A DNA stretch of 64,000 bases from Microcyclospora pomicola (taxonomy: Eukaryota; Ascomycota; Dothideomycetes; Capnodiales). The notes under the pieces were generated by a model that was not told the origin of the DNA, made no database searches, and worked only from the letters and a program-made list of their open reading frames with translations. The stretch spans positions 682,001-746,000 of the forward strand of contig NHNY01000005.1 in NCBI GenBank assembly GCA_002786065.1, given 5' to 3'. Positions 33,371-43,302 of the stretch are shown in pieces; the first letter of the stretch is position 1; every line of letters begins with the position of its first letter. A program made the translations under genes and the position numbers.

Positions 33371-35368
33371 ATGGCGCTTCGTAAGTCTTCCTCTTCATAC
33401 TGTTCTTCGCATCGGAATGTCACCTGCTGAACAGCAATTCGCGTCCTCCAGCTGCGCGCCTCCTCAGTCTTCGACGCTCGCCTGTCCTCCTCCAGCTTCC
33501 TCCATATCTCTCAGCCTTGTGCGTGATCGTGGGAATAGCATGGCTGTTCATCCTGCCACTCAATGGATATTCTCGGAAAACATACATCTCGGAGAATGCC
33601 ATCCTACCGGGCCAAGCGTACACATATTTTGGCGGAAGTGATCACAACGTGTTCCGGGCATATCGCCATGAAGTCTTCGCACTATCACAGCAGACGGACG
33701 AGGAAAGGAGGGAAGGACTGGGCCGTATCATACGAGAGAATGGGTTGAAGTCAGCCGAACAGCCGTACAAATACCGGGTTGCTGGGCAAGACATCAAGGG
33801 CACCAATGTCTACGGACTGCTGAAAGGTCCTCGTGCAGATGCTACCGAGGCCATGGTGCTGATCGCCGCCTGGACAAACTTCGACGGCGAACTGAACTAT
33901 TCGGGCGTGGCACTGGCCTTGACACTGATGAGGTACTTCAAACGATGGAACATCTGGAGCAAGGACATCTTCCTACTGATCCCAGAGGACAGCACGTATG
34001 GGCCCGAAGCGTGGGTGTCTGCGTACCACAGCACGTACACTGCTGTCACCGCAACTCGCAATGTAAGCTCATTGCCCATCAAAGCTGGTGCGCTTCAAGC
34101 AGCGGTCGCTCTGGATTATCCCGTCGGACCATGGGGCAAGAGATTCGAGCGGCTAGACATCATCTACGATGGGGTCAATGGTGCTCTGCCCAACCTCGAT
34201 CTCCTCAACACCGCCATCCAAGTCGCTAGCGGCCAGGTGGGTATTGGCTGTAGTCTACATGGGATGGCAATGCATGGAGACCAGTATCACGATCGCCTAC
34301 AAACCATCGCCAAAGGTGTCGTGACTCAGGGCGCGGGACATGCCACGGGACCACACTCAGCATTCATGCCGTATCATGTCGATGCCATCACACTGAAAAC
34401 CATGGGAGATGGGTGGCACGACGAGATGAGTCTAGGTCGGACCACCGAGAGTCTCATCCGAAGCATCAACAACCTGCTCGAGCACCTGCATCAGAGCTTC
34501 TTCTTCTACGTCCTGCTCAACGCGAACCGCTTCGTCAGCATCGGCAACTACCTCCCGGCGGCCATGTTAATCGCTGGTAGCTTCACGATCACAGCTCTGG
34601 CTTTGTGGATGCAAAGTGGGCGGCGCGATGATAGACCTGCTTCGGCAGGCGAGAAAGTCAAGATCGAAGTTGGTGGAGACGTAGCCATTCTTCCCAAAGC
34701 CGAGACTGTGGAGCGTCGCATGTTCCTCCCGGCGCTCGTGCTGCTCGCCATACAGATTCTGTCTTCTGCGCCCCTGACACTACTCAATCACGTCCACCAG
34801 AATGTAAGCACACGGTCCACTGCACGTCCCCCAAGGTACCCACTGACGGTCCATCCAGTACCTCACGCTTGCACTACACACCGTCAGCCTGCTCTCTGTG
34901 CTGTTTCCGCCCCTGACAGCGCTCCTCCTCGCTTCCACGCCTTTACAAACCACCTTGCAACAACTCCAGATCCTACAGTCCCTCTCCCTGCTGCTTCTAG
35001 GTGCCATCCTCTCCACCTTAGCCACGCTCAACTTCAGCCTTGCTTTCGTCCTCGGCGTCCTCGCCGCACCGCTGAACTTCACCCGACCCCTTCCTTCCCT
35101 CACATCCCCAGCCGGGATCGCGCACACTGTCCTCGCATCGAGTATCTACTATGCCACTTCTCCGCCGGCGCTACTGTACGTGTTGACGGCTTACTTCGGC
35201 AAGGATCTGGAGAGCGTACTATTGGAGATGGCGCGCGGGTGGCACGCGCAGGGCGTGTGGACGGGCTTCGTGGTGTGGGGTGTCTGGTGGCCGGCATGGG
35301 TCGTCGGCGGGGTCGTGCTCTTCAGCGGATCCGTGAAGCAATCCTCCAAAGAACCTACCAAAAAGTAA
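33371..35368 (+). CDS. GAA1: GPI transamidase subunit GAA1
   Basis: Three exons, join(33371..33380, 33452..34803, 34859..35368), give 623 aa. Gaa1 is the ER-membrane subunit of GPI transamidase that presents the GPI lipid for attachment to proteins. Exon 1 is only 10 bases (MAL plus one base), with donor GTAAGT. Exon 2 continues ARLLSLRRSPVLLQLPPYLS, then TM1 (LCVIVGIAWLFILPL) and the luminal M28-peptidase-like domain (YSRKTYISENAILPGQ, GSDHNVFRAYRHE, LIAAWTNFDGELNYSGVAL). Further TM helices start near FVSIGNYLPAAMLIAGSF and continue through exon 3. Length and N-terminus match fungal Gaa1. The microexon is needed to give a proper start. Confidence 0.93.
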
Positions 35369-35488
35369 CGACAGAAATCTGTAGATGCGTGTTGCACAAG
35401 ATAAAAGTTACATTCTGAGCTATCAACATTTCATGAATTACTACCTCACATAATCAGGTAATGTGAACCGATATATAAGCTTGCAATA

Positions 35489-36739
35489 TTACTCGGCGTC
35501 CAGCAGTGCTCGCGGCGGGCGGTCATCGACCTGCACGCCTCCACGTTTCCGATGCTTCGAGTCCGCGAACGGCAGACTCCAGCCGCCCTCCGTTTCGGGC
35601 GTCGCGAGCCACAGACGCATCAGGTGGCGCGCTGGTGCCGGCGCCGGGTGATCCTTATACGCCGTCCGCGAGTGCAGGACGTGGACGTTGCTAAGAAACT
35701 GGATGTCGCCGACCTCGAGGACCATGTGCAGGGCGTGGCGCTGGCACGTCTCCTCGAGCACGCGCGCGGCCTTCTGTTGGGCGGGCGAGAGCGGCGGGAT
35801 GACACCCGCGTCGCTGTAGCGCGACAGCGAGTGGATGTAGTAGGGATCCCACTTGCAGAAGACGCGCGCGGCGCCGTTGGGCTCGATGTAGAACACGGGC
35901 TGGCGAGTGTACGGCTGCTGGCCGGCGGAGACCTCGCCTTTGCGGTCGAAGTACCAGATGGGCTGGGTCAGGGTGTGCGCGACGTCCGGGTGCTCGGCCT
36001 GCAGGGTATTCCAGACGCGCTGGGAGGAGACGATGTCGGACTCGCCGCCCTCGAGCGAGCGGGCGATGCACAGCAGGCCGACGATGTCGCAGTCGTCGGC
36101 GTGGAAGAACTGGCGCGCGGCGGTGCGGTAGATGCGTACCTTGTCGGTCTGCGTCGCGTCCGCGCCCGTGTCCTTGACGTGGCCCAGCACGTGGCCCAGC
36201 CCGTTCTGCGACACGAAGTAGCCCAGATAGGTGCCGAGGCCCATGTACGCCACGGCCGACTTGTGATTACCCCACTGCTTGACGGGGAAGCCTTTGAAGA
36301 GCAGAAAGCCCTTGCCGTTCAGGATCTCGTTGCGGAGAGAGGCGAGGAAGCTTTGCATGTTTGGGAGCGGGAATTTTTCCTTCGCGCTGCATCAGTACAT
36401 GTCTTGCTCCCATACGATCGCGAGCCATCATCTCACCTTGGTGATCCCAGTCAATGACGTGCCAGAAGTCATGAAATCGTCCGCCGCCTTGCTCATCTCC
36501 GCAATCTCCTCTTCTGAGAACGGATGTACCCATCTCTCCGGGTTGCTCGTGTAATCCTCCGGTTTCCAGATCGTGGGGCCTGTGATCTCCTTCGGGAACG
36601 CCTCGTATGGCTTCAAGAGCTGATAGTCAGGCGAGCATTGGCCGCTGGTCTTGATGCCATCAGGGAAAATGGCCTTGGACGGCTTATCGTAGGTGAAAGT
36701 AGCCGGCACAGAAGGCTGTTCTGTAAGTGCAGGCACCAT
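35489..36739 (-). CDS. TauD/TfdA-family Fe(II)/2-oxoglutarate dioxygenase
   Basis: Two exons, complement(35489..36379, 36437..36739), give 397 aa. The family uses Fe(II), oxygen and 2-oxoglutarate, for example in taurine or sulfonate use. Iron ligands are His194 and Asp196 in FFHADDCDIVGL and probably His337 in NVHVLHSRTAYKD; Arg356 in HLMRLWL can bind 2-oxoglutarate. NGKGFLLFKGFPV is a typical fungal TauD strand. The 57-base intron needs a GAAG acceptor to join GITK to EKFPLPN in frame. The coding sequence is notably GC-rich in exon 2 compared with its flanks. It lies on the same strand as the CmcJ-type gene and 547 bases from it. The substrate is unknown. Confidence 0.9.
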
Positions 36740-37286
36740 GGCTGAGATAACACTTCGTCCACAAGATGAGGGAGGGTGAAACGGAAATGGTAAGGAAATC
36801 GATTCGTCTCGAGCAGAGATATAGTGTTGTAGAATAGAAGGGAGAGGGAGTAGAGGAGGACAGGTTCCATATCAAAGGTCACGAACAGAAACGACCTACC
36901 TGGGGGATTGACTTATCTACTACCTTGTATGTATATTGTATCAGGGCTGTCTCGGTTGCATGGTGAAAGCTCATGGGTCTTGCGAGTGATAAGCTGCTAA
37001 TTGCGTGCTTCGAGCCGGGGGAGTGAGGTTGTGAGGGGTGCGGAATTGGTGCCGCGGTATTGTCTCCTTGGGAAGAAGTTCGAGAGGATACCTTAGAGTA
37101 CTCAATTATATGTAAAGATCAGTGATTGATTTGTCGGTTGTGAGATGAGAGCAGATGGATAGAAACTTAGCAGTGCCGTTGGTTTGACAAGCTACCAGAG
37201 CGTCGAAGAAGAGTACTGATAGATTGATTCCAGCATCGTCAATAACTGGGTGCATATGTACAGATACGTGCGACAACTGCCACATC
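36740..37286. other. Intergenic between the two oxygenase genes
   Basis: 547 bases holding the TauD-type promoter and the CmcJ-type 3' flank. No gene was seen. Confidence 0.5.
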
Positions 37287-38230
37287 TTACTCATAAAACA
37301 CCAGACACCTCACCTCAATGCTCTGCCGGCCAGGAGCGTCTTCAGGAGTGTTCGGGTCCACAAACGCCGTATGCGGTGTTCTGACGGCTAGACCATTCCG
37401 ACCCATTGGCATGCCTTCCCCGTACGAGTCGAAGCACTTCAATAGCATCACCTCGTCAGTCGTCATGTCCTTCATATAGTAGAATTTGTGCTGGTCGCTC
37501 TTGGACACGCCCAAGGTCTCGCCCTTGACCTCGTAGCCTTCGGTCGTGAACAGGGATTCTTCGCTCGGCAATGCCTCTTTGCCACGGTCGTCGTCGTCGT
37601 GCACAGAGTCAGAACGCTTAGGGTACATGAGATCTGAAGAGGCTATTAGTTCCTTTCATTGTATGGATGCATTGGCGGAGAAAGCTTACCAATTGGTACG
37701 AAATCCTTTGGCTCGGTTGATCGCCAGTCGATGACAGCTAGGGGGAAGTCGGTGGCGGGGTTCTCGATCGGCCTCCAAACGTTGATGATCTGGAATCTGC
37801 CCTTCAAAAGCCCATCGGCTTCGTCAGGCAGATGTCGTCGGACGCGGACAGCAGCTGCATCCGGAGTCTGATCGACGTGAACTTGTTGCACTGGCTGGCG
37901 AGGAGCATCCTTGACTCGGCGGCGGATCGTGTGGTCGAAGATATGTACCTTCTTGATTCCCGTGTGGTTCTGACGAAGCAGAGCCTCGACCTCGGGATAG
38001 TAGCTTTCGCGAATGATCTTGTCGTCCGTGAATGTCTTCTCTGTCGCTGGAGAGGTCACCACGGCGAAGCCAGAATTGTCCGTGGTGAACGCATCGACGT
38101 TGTCGCGGATGTTGTGCACCGGACGCTCAACATCAACATACTTGAAGGACTGGCCAGGACCGTCAACTTTGGACCATGGCTTGTCTTTGTACGAGTTGAG
38201 ATCGATATGCTTGAAGACCGCGGTAGTCAT
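37287..38230 (-). CDS. CmcJ/NvfI-family oxygenase
   Basis: Two exons, complement(37287..37633, 37690..38230), give 295 aa. The family includes cephamycin methoxylation protein CmcJ, asperfuranone-cluster AsaB and the NvfI endoperoxide synthase; many members sit in secondary-metabolite clusters. The predicted metal motif is His118-x-Asp120 in QQVHVDQTPDAAA with His268 in RTPHTAFVDP. FQIINVWRPIENPATDFPLA and a final SIEVRCLVFYE are family-typical. The 56-base intron (GTAAGC...TTCAG) joins FVPI to DLMYPKR. A TATA run lies 110 bases upstream, suggesting inducible expression. No synthase gene is nearby, so this may be a stand-alone enzyme. Confidence 0.9.
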
Positions 38231-38339
38231 GATGGTATCGGAAGATGAAGTAGCCTTTTACTGTAATGAACGGTGGTATAGTTTGCAATTCGATAAACGT
38301 CTCTTGAGAGAGGAAGTGCAACGACTGAGTGTTGGTGAC

Positions 38340-38349
38340 ATATATATAT
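38340..38349 (-). promoter_or_regulatory. TATA-like run upstream of CmcJ-type gene
   Basis: ATATATATAT lies 110 bases upstream of the ATG at 38230 on the minus strand, within the usual fungal TATA range. Most other genes here lack such a run. Confidence 0.45.
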
Positions 38350-38492
38350 GACTCTCCCGATGAATTGCTTAACAATCAGAACATCAAGCGTCGGATATGT
38401 TTTCCTTAGCATGATGACGTTAGCGAGCAAGGTGGCAAGCAACCCTAAGGTACCGCTGGACTGAAGCCTCCTCATGCAGATCCACGCTATCC

Positions 38493-38966
38493 CTATCGCC
38501 CCATCTCATGAAGACCTGGTATAACGACAGAACAGACACCGACCATCCAGACATTGGGATGCCATGGTCCACGTTGAATGAGGATGTCAACCCACAGAAC
38601 GAAGCAGGGAACGAAGCTTGCCGCGAGACGGCTTGGTCGTGTAGAGCTAGGCCCGAGGAGCTTTTGGAGAAGCAGAAGGGGTCGCTGCGCCCACGGGTGG
38701 AGATTCGGGAGTGGGAGGTCGTGAGCGCCATTGAAGCCGAAAAAGAGCCATACGATCTCGACGATGAAACGGATCGGGATCGTGTGTAGGCGGACGGGAC
38801 AGAAGAGGACGACAAAGGCTGCGAGCAGCCAGCCAGTGAGCGGTAAGGGATAGATCTCTTCGATCATCTTAGGAGCACGAATGGTAGGTAAAAGTGTACA
38901 GATGACTACAGGTACACTGAAGACCCAGTAGCGGGACAAAGTGATTGCGCATTGGAATGGCGGCAT
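38493..38966 (-). CDS. Possible small multi-TM (MARVEL-like) protein or its relic
   Basis: The frame gives 157 aa from ATG at 38966. Three or four hydrophobic stretches are visible: YWVFSVPVVICTLLPTI, TGWLLAAFVVLFCPVRL then IRFIVEIVWLFFGF, and AASFVPCFVLWVDILI with VWMVGVCSVVIPGL. The middle part resembles the TM2-TM3 region of fungal MARVEL-like four-TM proteins. Against this, the N-terminal TM1 is weak, the C-terminal half is oddly Pro/Arg-rich, and the region around it looks decayed. It may have missed introns or be a pseudogene. Its own promoter would have to lie in 39.0 kb. Confidence 0.33.
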   Translation of the reverse strand: MPPFQCAITLSRYWVFSVPVVICTLLPTIRAPKMIEEIYPLPLTGWLLAAFVVLFCPVRLHTIPIRFIVEIVWLFFGFNGAHDLPLPNLHPWAQRPLLLLQKLLGPSSTRPSRLAASFVPCFVLWVDILIQRGPWHPNVWMVGVCSVVIPGLHEMGR

Positions 38967-40214
38967 GACTGAGCCACACAGTCACGTCATCTCGTATACT
39001 TTACATACCATGAGGGAAAGCATAAGGTATGCTAACTTATGGATGTCCTACATTGCCCATGCTTAAGAATGGACCGATGACTTCACCGAAGAGAGAATCG
39101 GATTGATCAGCAATGGAGAACAGCCCAGTAAATCACAAATCTAGTCTCAATGGCGTAGTATTGTACCCCGATGTCTCGGCAAGAATCTCTCAAAGCATGG
39201 GTCTCGACCTCAAGTCGATGGTGGTGTCCGATCGAGATGATTCCCGCGTCCCTGCGATATTCTTTCACGGCACCTTGTATTGTACAACCACTTACTTCCT
39301 CTGAAAACAGCATATGATCGCCCTGACCAAGATAGGACACATTCTACAACAAGCGGGGAGGGGACCATCCTGGCGGGACTCAACTGTACTGAATACACGT
39401 CCGTCGCCAAGTCGCTTCTCTGCTACGACAACTACCAACACGGCATTTGGAAAGCTTGGACCGATGGTGACCTTCCCAGTGTTCCTTGCTAGGAGCAGTG
39501 GATCCAGGCCCCGATAGTGGTAGAAGCATGGTGCTTCAAATGGTGTGCCCACAATGGACACATTCCCATTTGTGGCAAAGACCCCACGATATTCATGTGG
39601 GAGCCAAAGCACATCCGAGCCACCGCCCCGAATCCAGGTTTCTTTCATCAGGTCATCTATTGCGATGCTGAGCTCTGAAAGGGCGCACCCACCAGCCGAG
39701 AGTGGAAATCGTGAACAATACTGCAGAGCCTGAAGATGCCGCATCGAAGGCGTGGCTCATGTCGAGTTTGTCGGCTCTCTGCTAGCATCTTTCGATACTC
39801 ACGGCCAAGGCTTCGGGTATTCGATATTGTGATATTGCCAGGGTTCAAGTTGAAGCGACCAGTATTGGACAAGGTCATTTAGAACCATAAGTCCATTCTG
39901 TAGTTGAGGTAGGCTGGCTTTCAAGCCTCGGGATACATCGGAAATGTATTGCGGCCAACGGCCCTTCGCTCAAACGCCGAACTTGTGGTCGATGTTCTTG
40001 TGCTAAGCGTACGTCGAAGAGGCACAACTGCACGAACTTTGACCACGCCCTTGCGCCTTGCCCTGGCTGCCACAGACTAAAAACCTTCGTTCCGTTTGCC
40101 TGTTATGTAGAACGAATTTTGAAGAGAGTAGTCCTCTGGTGCGTGGTGTTGAGTACAAGATTGGCAGACATTTGCCTCCCGACAGATATGTGTTCATATC
40201 GACATCACTCGTCA
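38967..40214. other. Gene-poor stretch with a possible gene relic
   Basis: 1.25 kb with no intact gene. A minus-strand segment near 39.4-39.75 kb resembles the C-terminal tail of fungal WD40-bearing proteins and is listed separately. Confidence 0.45.
39292..39744 (-). pseudogene. Possible 3' relic of a WD40/NLR-like gene
   Basis: The minus-strand frame contains KETWIRGGGSDVLWLPHEYR followed by GNVSIVG. In fungal NACHT-WD40 (HET-E-like) and related WD40 proteins, a W-I-x-x-G-x-x-LWLP-x-(D/E)YR segment followed by a short A-x-G strand is the usual C-terminal tail. Here nothing upstream forms WD repeats and the frame runs on past the expected end, so only a fragment seems to remain. The match is from memory of the family pattern. 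It may also be chance. Confidence 0.3.
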
Positions 40215-40664
40215 TCAGCGAGTCTTTCCACCTGTGCGTATCTGCTCTCGTAATGCTTCCGTGTATTCTCCTAGGAATCCACGTTTGGGCGGGCGGTTGA
40301 CATCTTTGCTGGCAGTCTGCCACACAGCATCTGCGCCTTCATCTTCTGCACGTGTCTCTTCCATCTTTGCAGCATTCCTCTGTCTCTCTGCTTGTGATTC
40401 CATTGCCCTGCGATCGATGTTCACACCTGTGGTGTCTTTGCCCTCAGCCTTTCCTAACTGCGATTTGACCTCATCAAGAAAATGTCCAAGGAACCCATTC
40501 TCCTTAGGTCCATCGATCTTAGTCCCGCCAAGCTCATCAGGCGGAATACCGTGGCGGATGCGATGGACTTGCTTTGCGACCTTCTCTACAGCGCGATGGA
40601 ACGCAGGCTGGCGGAGGAGAGCGGCGATGAGATAGGCTTCGAGGACCTGGAGCCAGGGTGCCAT
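40215..40664 (-). CDS. Mrx7-like small mitochondrial protein
   Basis: A single exon of 149 aa. The N-terminus APWLQVLEAYLIAALLRQPAFHRAVEKV followed by HRIRHGIPP resembles the Mrx7 (MIOREX complex component 7) pattern of a short hydrophobic helix, R-x-P-x-FH, then a basic helix. MIOREX components associate with the mitochondrial ribosome and gene expression. The rest is charged and helical, with two similar FLGH/FLGEY segments near 61 and 131. It is longer than yeast Mrx7. The hydrophobic helix might serve as a membrane anchor. The assignment is by motif resemblance only. Confidence 0.55.
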   Translation of the reverse strand: MAPWLQVLEAYLIAALLRQPAFHRAVEKVAKQVHRIRHGIPPDELGGTKIDGPKENGFLGHFLDEVKSQLGKAEGKDTTGVNIDRRAMESQAERQRNAAKMEETRAEDEGADAVWQTASKDVNRPPKRGFLGEYTEALREQIRTGGKTR

Positions 40665-41448
40665 GGCTCAGGAGGTCTAGTTCGGGACGTCTGGCTCACT
40701 CCCTTCTGATACTGAGGGCTCAAGCAAAGCCGAGGAGAAACATATGGTAGGGCTGATGCTGAGGCGAACCGTTGATTCTAGCGCGATCTTGGAAGGAAGC
40801 CGTTGGTTTCAGATGAGACACAAAACGGCGAAGATGCTACAACGTCGCGAACGCGTCCGAAGAGATACCCAAGCGTCCGATGAAGTGGACAGTGAAAGCG
40901 AAGTGCATGTCGAAAGCCGACACGAGAGATATAGAATCAGTGTTGTAGAATGTTCGAAATGTATGACATAGCTCGAGCTTTAGAGACGCCAGTCACGTCT
41001 ATACATTTAGCCGCCGGCGCCGCCGCACGACATCCTGCCTCGCATTCTGGCATACGCGACTCGATATAGAACCATCCTGGCGTCTCCTTCTCCGATATAT
41101 CTTTCTTACTCGCCCCCGCTGGCGTCTCGTCTTTCCTTCATGTTCCATATGCCCTTCCGATACTGATTGACAGTGCAGGTCGACGCCGCTACTGTCGCCA
41201 TTTGGTCTTCTGCTATAAAACCAGTTGATACTCGTCCTACCAGACCGCCAGGACTGATCAGCCATAGACCTGGACTTTGCCTCAGATCTGGGTTGCCTTT
41301 CATTTGCCGCTCATTCACCTTCACTCAAAGTCCATCGGGCTTTGAGGCGCTTTTACAAACAAAGACTAACGAAGGCAAATCATTCGGCTGGCATTCCCCT
41401 TTTGCTGCATGATCGTTCGTCCTCCACTACTTTCGTCTCAAGCACGGC
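40665..41448. other. Intergenic, divergent 5' flanks
   Basis: 784 bases between the Mrx7-like gene and the phosphatase gene. Small frames exist but none with a recognisable product. Confidence 0.5.
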
Positions 41449-42587
41449 ATGGCGGCGCGTTCGAACTCTGCGAGGTTACCAGCTTTCTTACAACAATCCA
41501 AAGCGGGTATGTTGTTGCGCTCGTGGTTGTCTCATGTTATAGCCGGCCGGTAGCTAACGATCGAACCCAAGATTTACGCTCAAAGTTTGTCGACCTTGAA
41601 TGGCAGCAACGCAATCGAGTGGCGCAGGGCACTCAGCCCCCCGTCAATGCCACCGATCCTCCTTCACAATGGTCACGACTGAGCGGAGAAGGCATTGCCG
41701 CTCGTAATCGCTATCTCAACGTAGAGCCTTTTGCGCAGAACAGGGTCAAGCTACACGTTGCGCAAGGCCAGAACGATTATATCAACGCGAGTCCCATTCA
41801 GCTGGGCACAAGGAGATATATTGCCACCCAAGGACCAAAAGACACCAGTGTCAATCACTTCTACCGCATGATAGTTTCGCCAGATCTACCAGATCCAGTG
41901 GTTGTCGTCATGTTAACACAAACTCACGAAGCTGGTCGCGAGAAATGCTTTCAATATTACCCTCTCGCCGAAGACGACCGAACGATGAAGATCGCACCGG
42001 ACGACAGTATCCCGGACGGGTTCGAAGGTCATGTGGAACTCATAGACATCAAGAGCGATGCTGCCACGCGCAGTGAGATTCGCCACCTTAGGCTTACTAC
42101 TGCGACGCATACATCACCTTCCTCTGCGAAGTCCATAGTTCATTGCCTCTTTTCTGGCTGGCCAGATTTCCTCGTTCCGGAGGGCGAAGACCGCAATGCC
42201 CTACTCGAGCTTGTCCGCCTCTCCGCGCAACTGAACGCCACGCCTCACACGAATGGTGACGCAGCTGCGCGTAGTAACAATACCGATGAACAATCAAGTC
42301 CACGCATCATACATTGCAGTGCTGGCGTGGGTCGTAGTGGAACGTTCATTGCTCTCGACTACCTCTTGCACCTCATGGATACTGGCGAGTTGGACAATGT
42401 CCCCGCGGACCGAGATCCAATCGCGGAGATCGTCGACAACCTGAGACAGCAGCGCATGATGATGGTGCAGGGTGAATCGCAATTCCACTTCCTATACGAC
42501 GTCCTCAGAGATCTCCTCAGCGCCAGATTCGCAGCTGGACGGACAGAGCAGGATGCTGTGCTCGGCGCTGCGGACGATCGAGGTTGA
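41449..42587 (+). CDS. Classical protein tyrosine phosphatase (Ptp1/Pyp3-like)
   Basis: Two exons, join(41449..41506, 41572..42587), give 357 aa. The catalytic P-loop is IHCSAGVGRSGTF with Cys268 and Arg274; the WPD loop is SGWPDFLVPE; the pTyr-recognition loop is RYLNVEPFAQNRVKL followed by DYINAS; the Q-loop region is QQRMMMVQGESQFHFLYDV. All key residues are present, so the enzyme should be active. The 65-base intron ends CCAAG and joins QQSKA to DLRSKFVDLEWQQR. There is no extra domain, signal or membrane segment. It resembles yeast Ptp1 and fission yeast Pyp3, which act on MAP kinases and Cdc2; the target here is unknown. Confidence 0.94.
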
Positions 42588-43302
42588 AATGTGGCTCACC
42601 ACATGGAGCTGGCACCTGACCACTCGCCTGTGTCAACGCCAGACGTAGAGGTGAAACTCGTTCCAGGTGATCAAAGTGACGAAACGAGACATGTTTATAT
42701 GAACGATACTGTAATTCCATTACGGGAATAATCGCGCCCTTCTTCACCGGCCTAGTGATCATGCGCATGCGACCAGATACCGCAAAGATCGTGTACAATC
42801 ATCCACCAACCCCGACGGACGATCACACAACTGGTTCACATAATAAGAAGGAGGAATTGCCAAAGCTGCGGATCCTGTATGTGGCCAGGGTTGAACATTT
42901 GGGGACAAGCCAATCGAACTACATACATGTATATGAGCGATGTTGACATGACCTATAGTCTCATGCGCAGGTACAACATACGTACCTTCTGCCGCTTTGT
43001 ATAATTAGTATTGACATGGGACGCACAGTTGGCAGCAAGTGACGGAGATTGAGGTGGGCCGGGAGCGCCTTGTCTCCGATGATACAGCGTTGCACATCAC
43101 AGCTTTCGATTCTTGTATTCGAATCGTACTTGTTAGCCGCGAAATACCTCAGATTGCACTTCACGTCGGCTCAAGATTGGCCAATGAAAGATTCATGTTC
43201 AGTCATCGACGCAAGGCGTCGTCGGTCATGTGTTATTTTTCATCGACGGAAGAAGCCAGTCTATCTATCGAGCTGCTCACTCCTCGACATCTGACGTCCA
43301 CT
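42588..43302. other. Intergenic, convergent 3' flanks of PTP and CCT6
   Basis: 715 bases with no supportable gene or repeat. Confidence 0.5.

Noticed and set aside
35552-36457. A 301-codon plus-strand frame opposite the TauD-type gene
   Set aside because: It is an antisense shadow in very GC-rich coding DNA; the minus frame has the iron-binding motifs and correct length.
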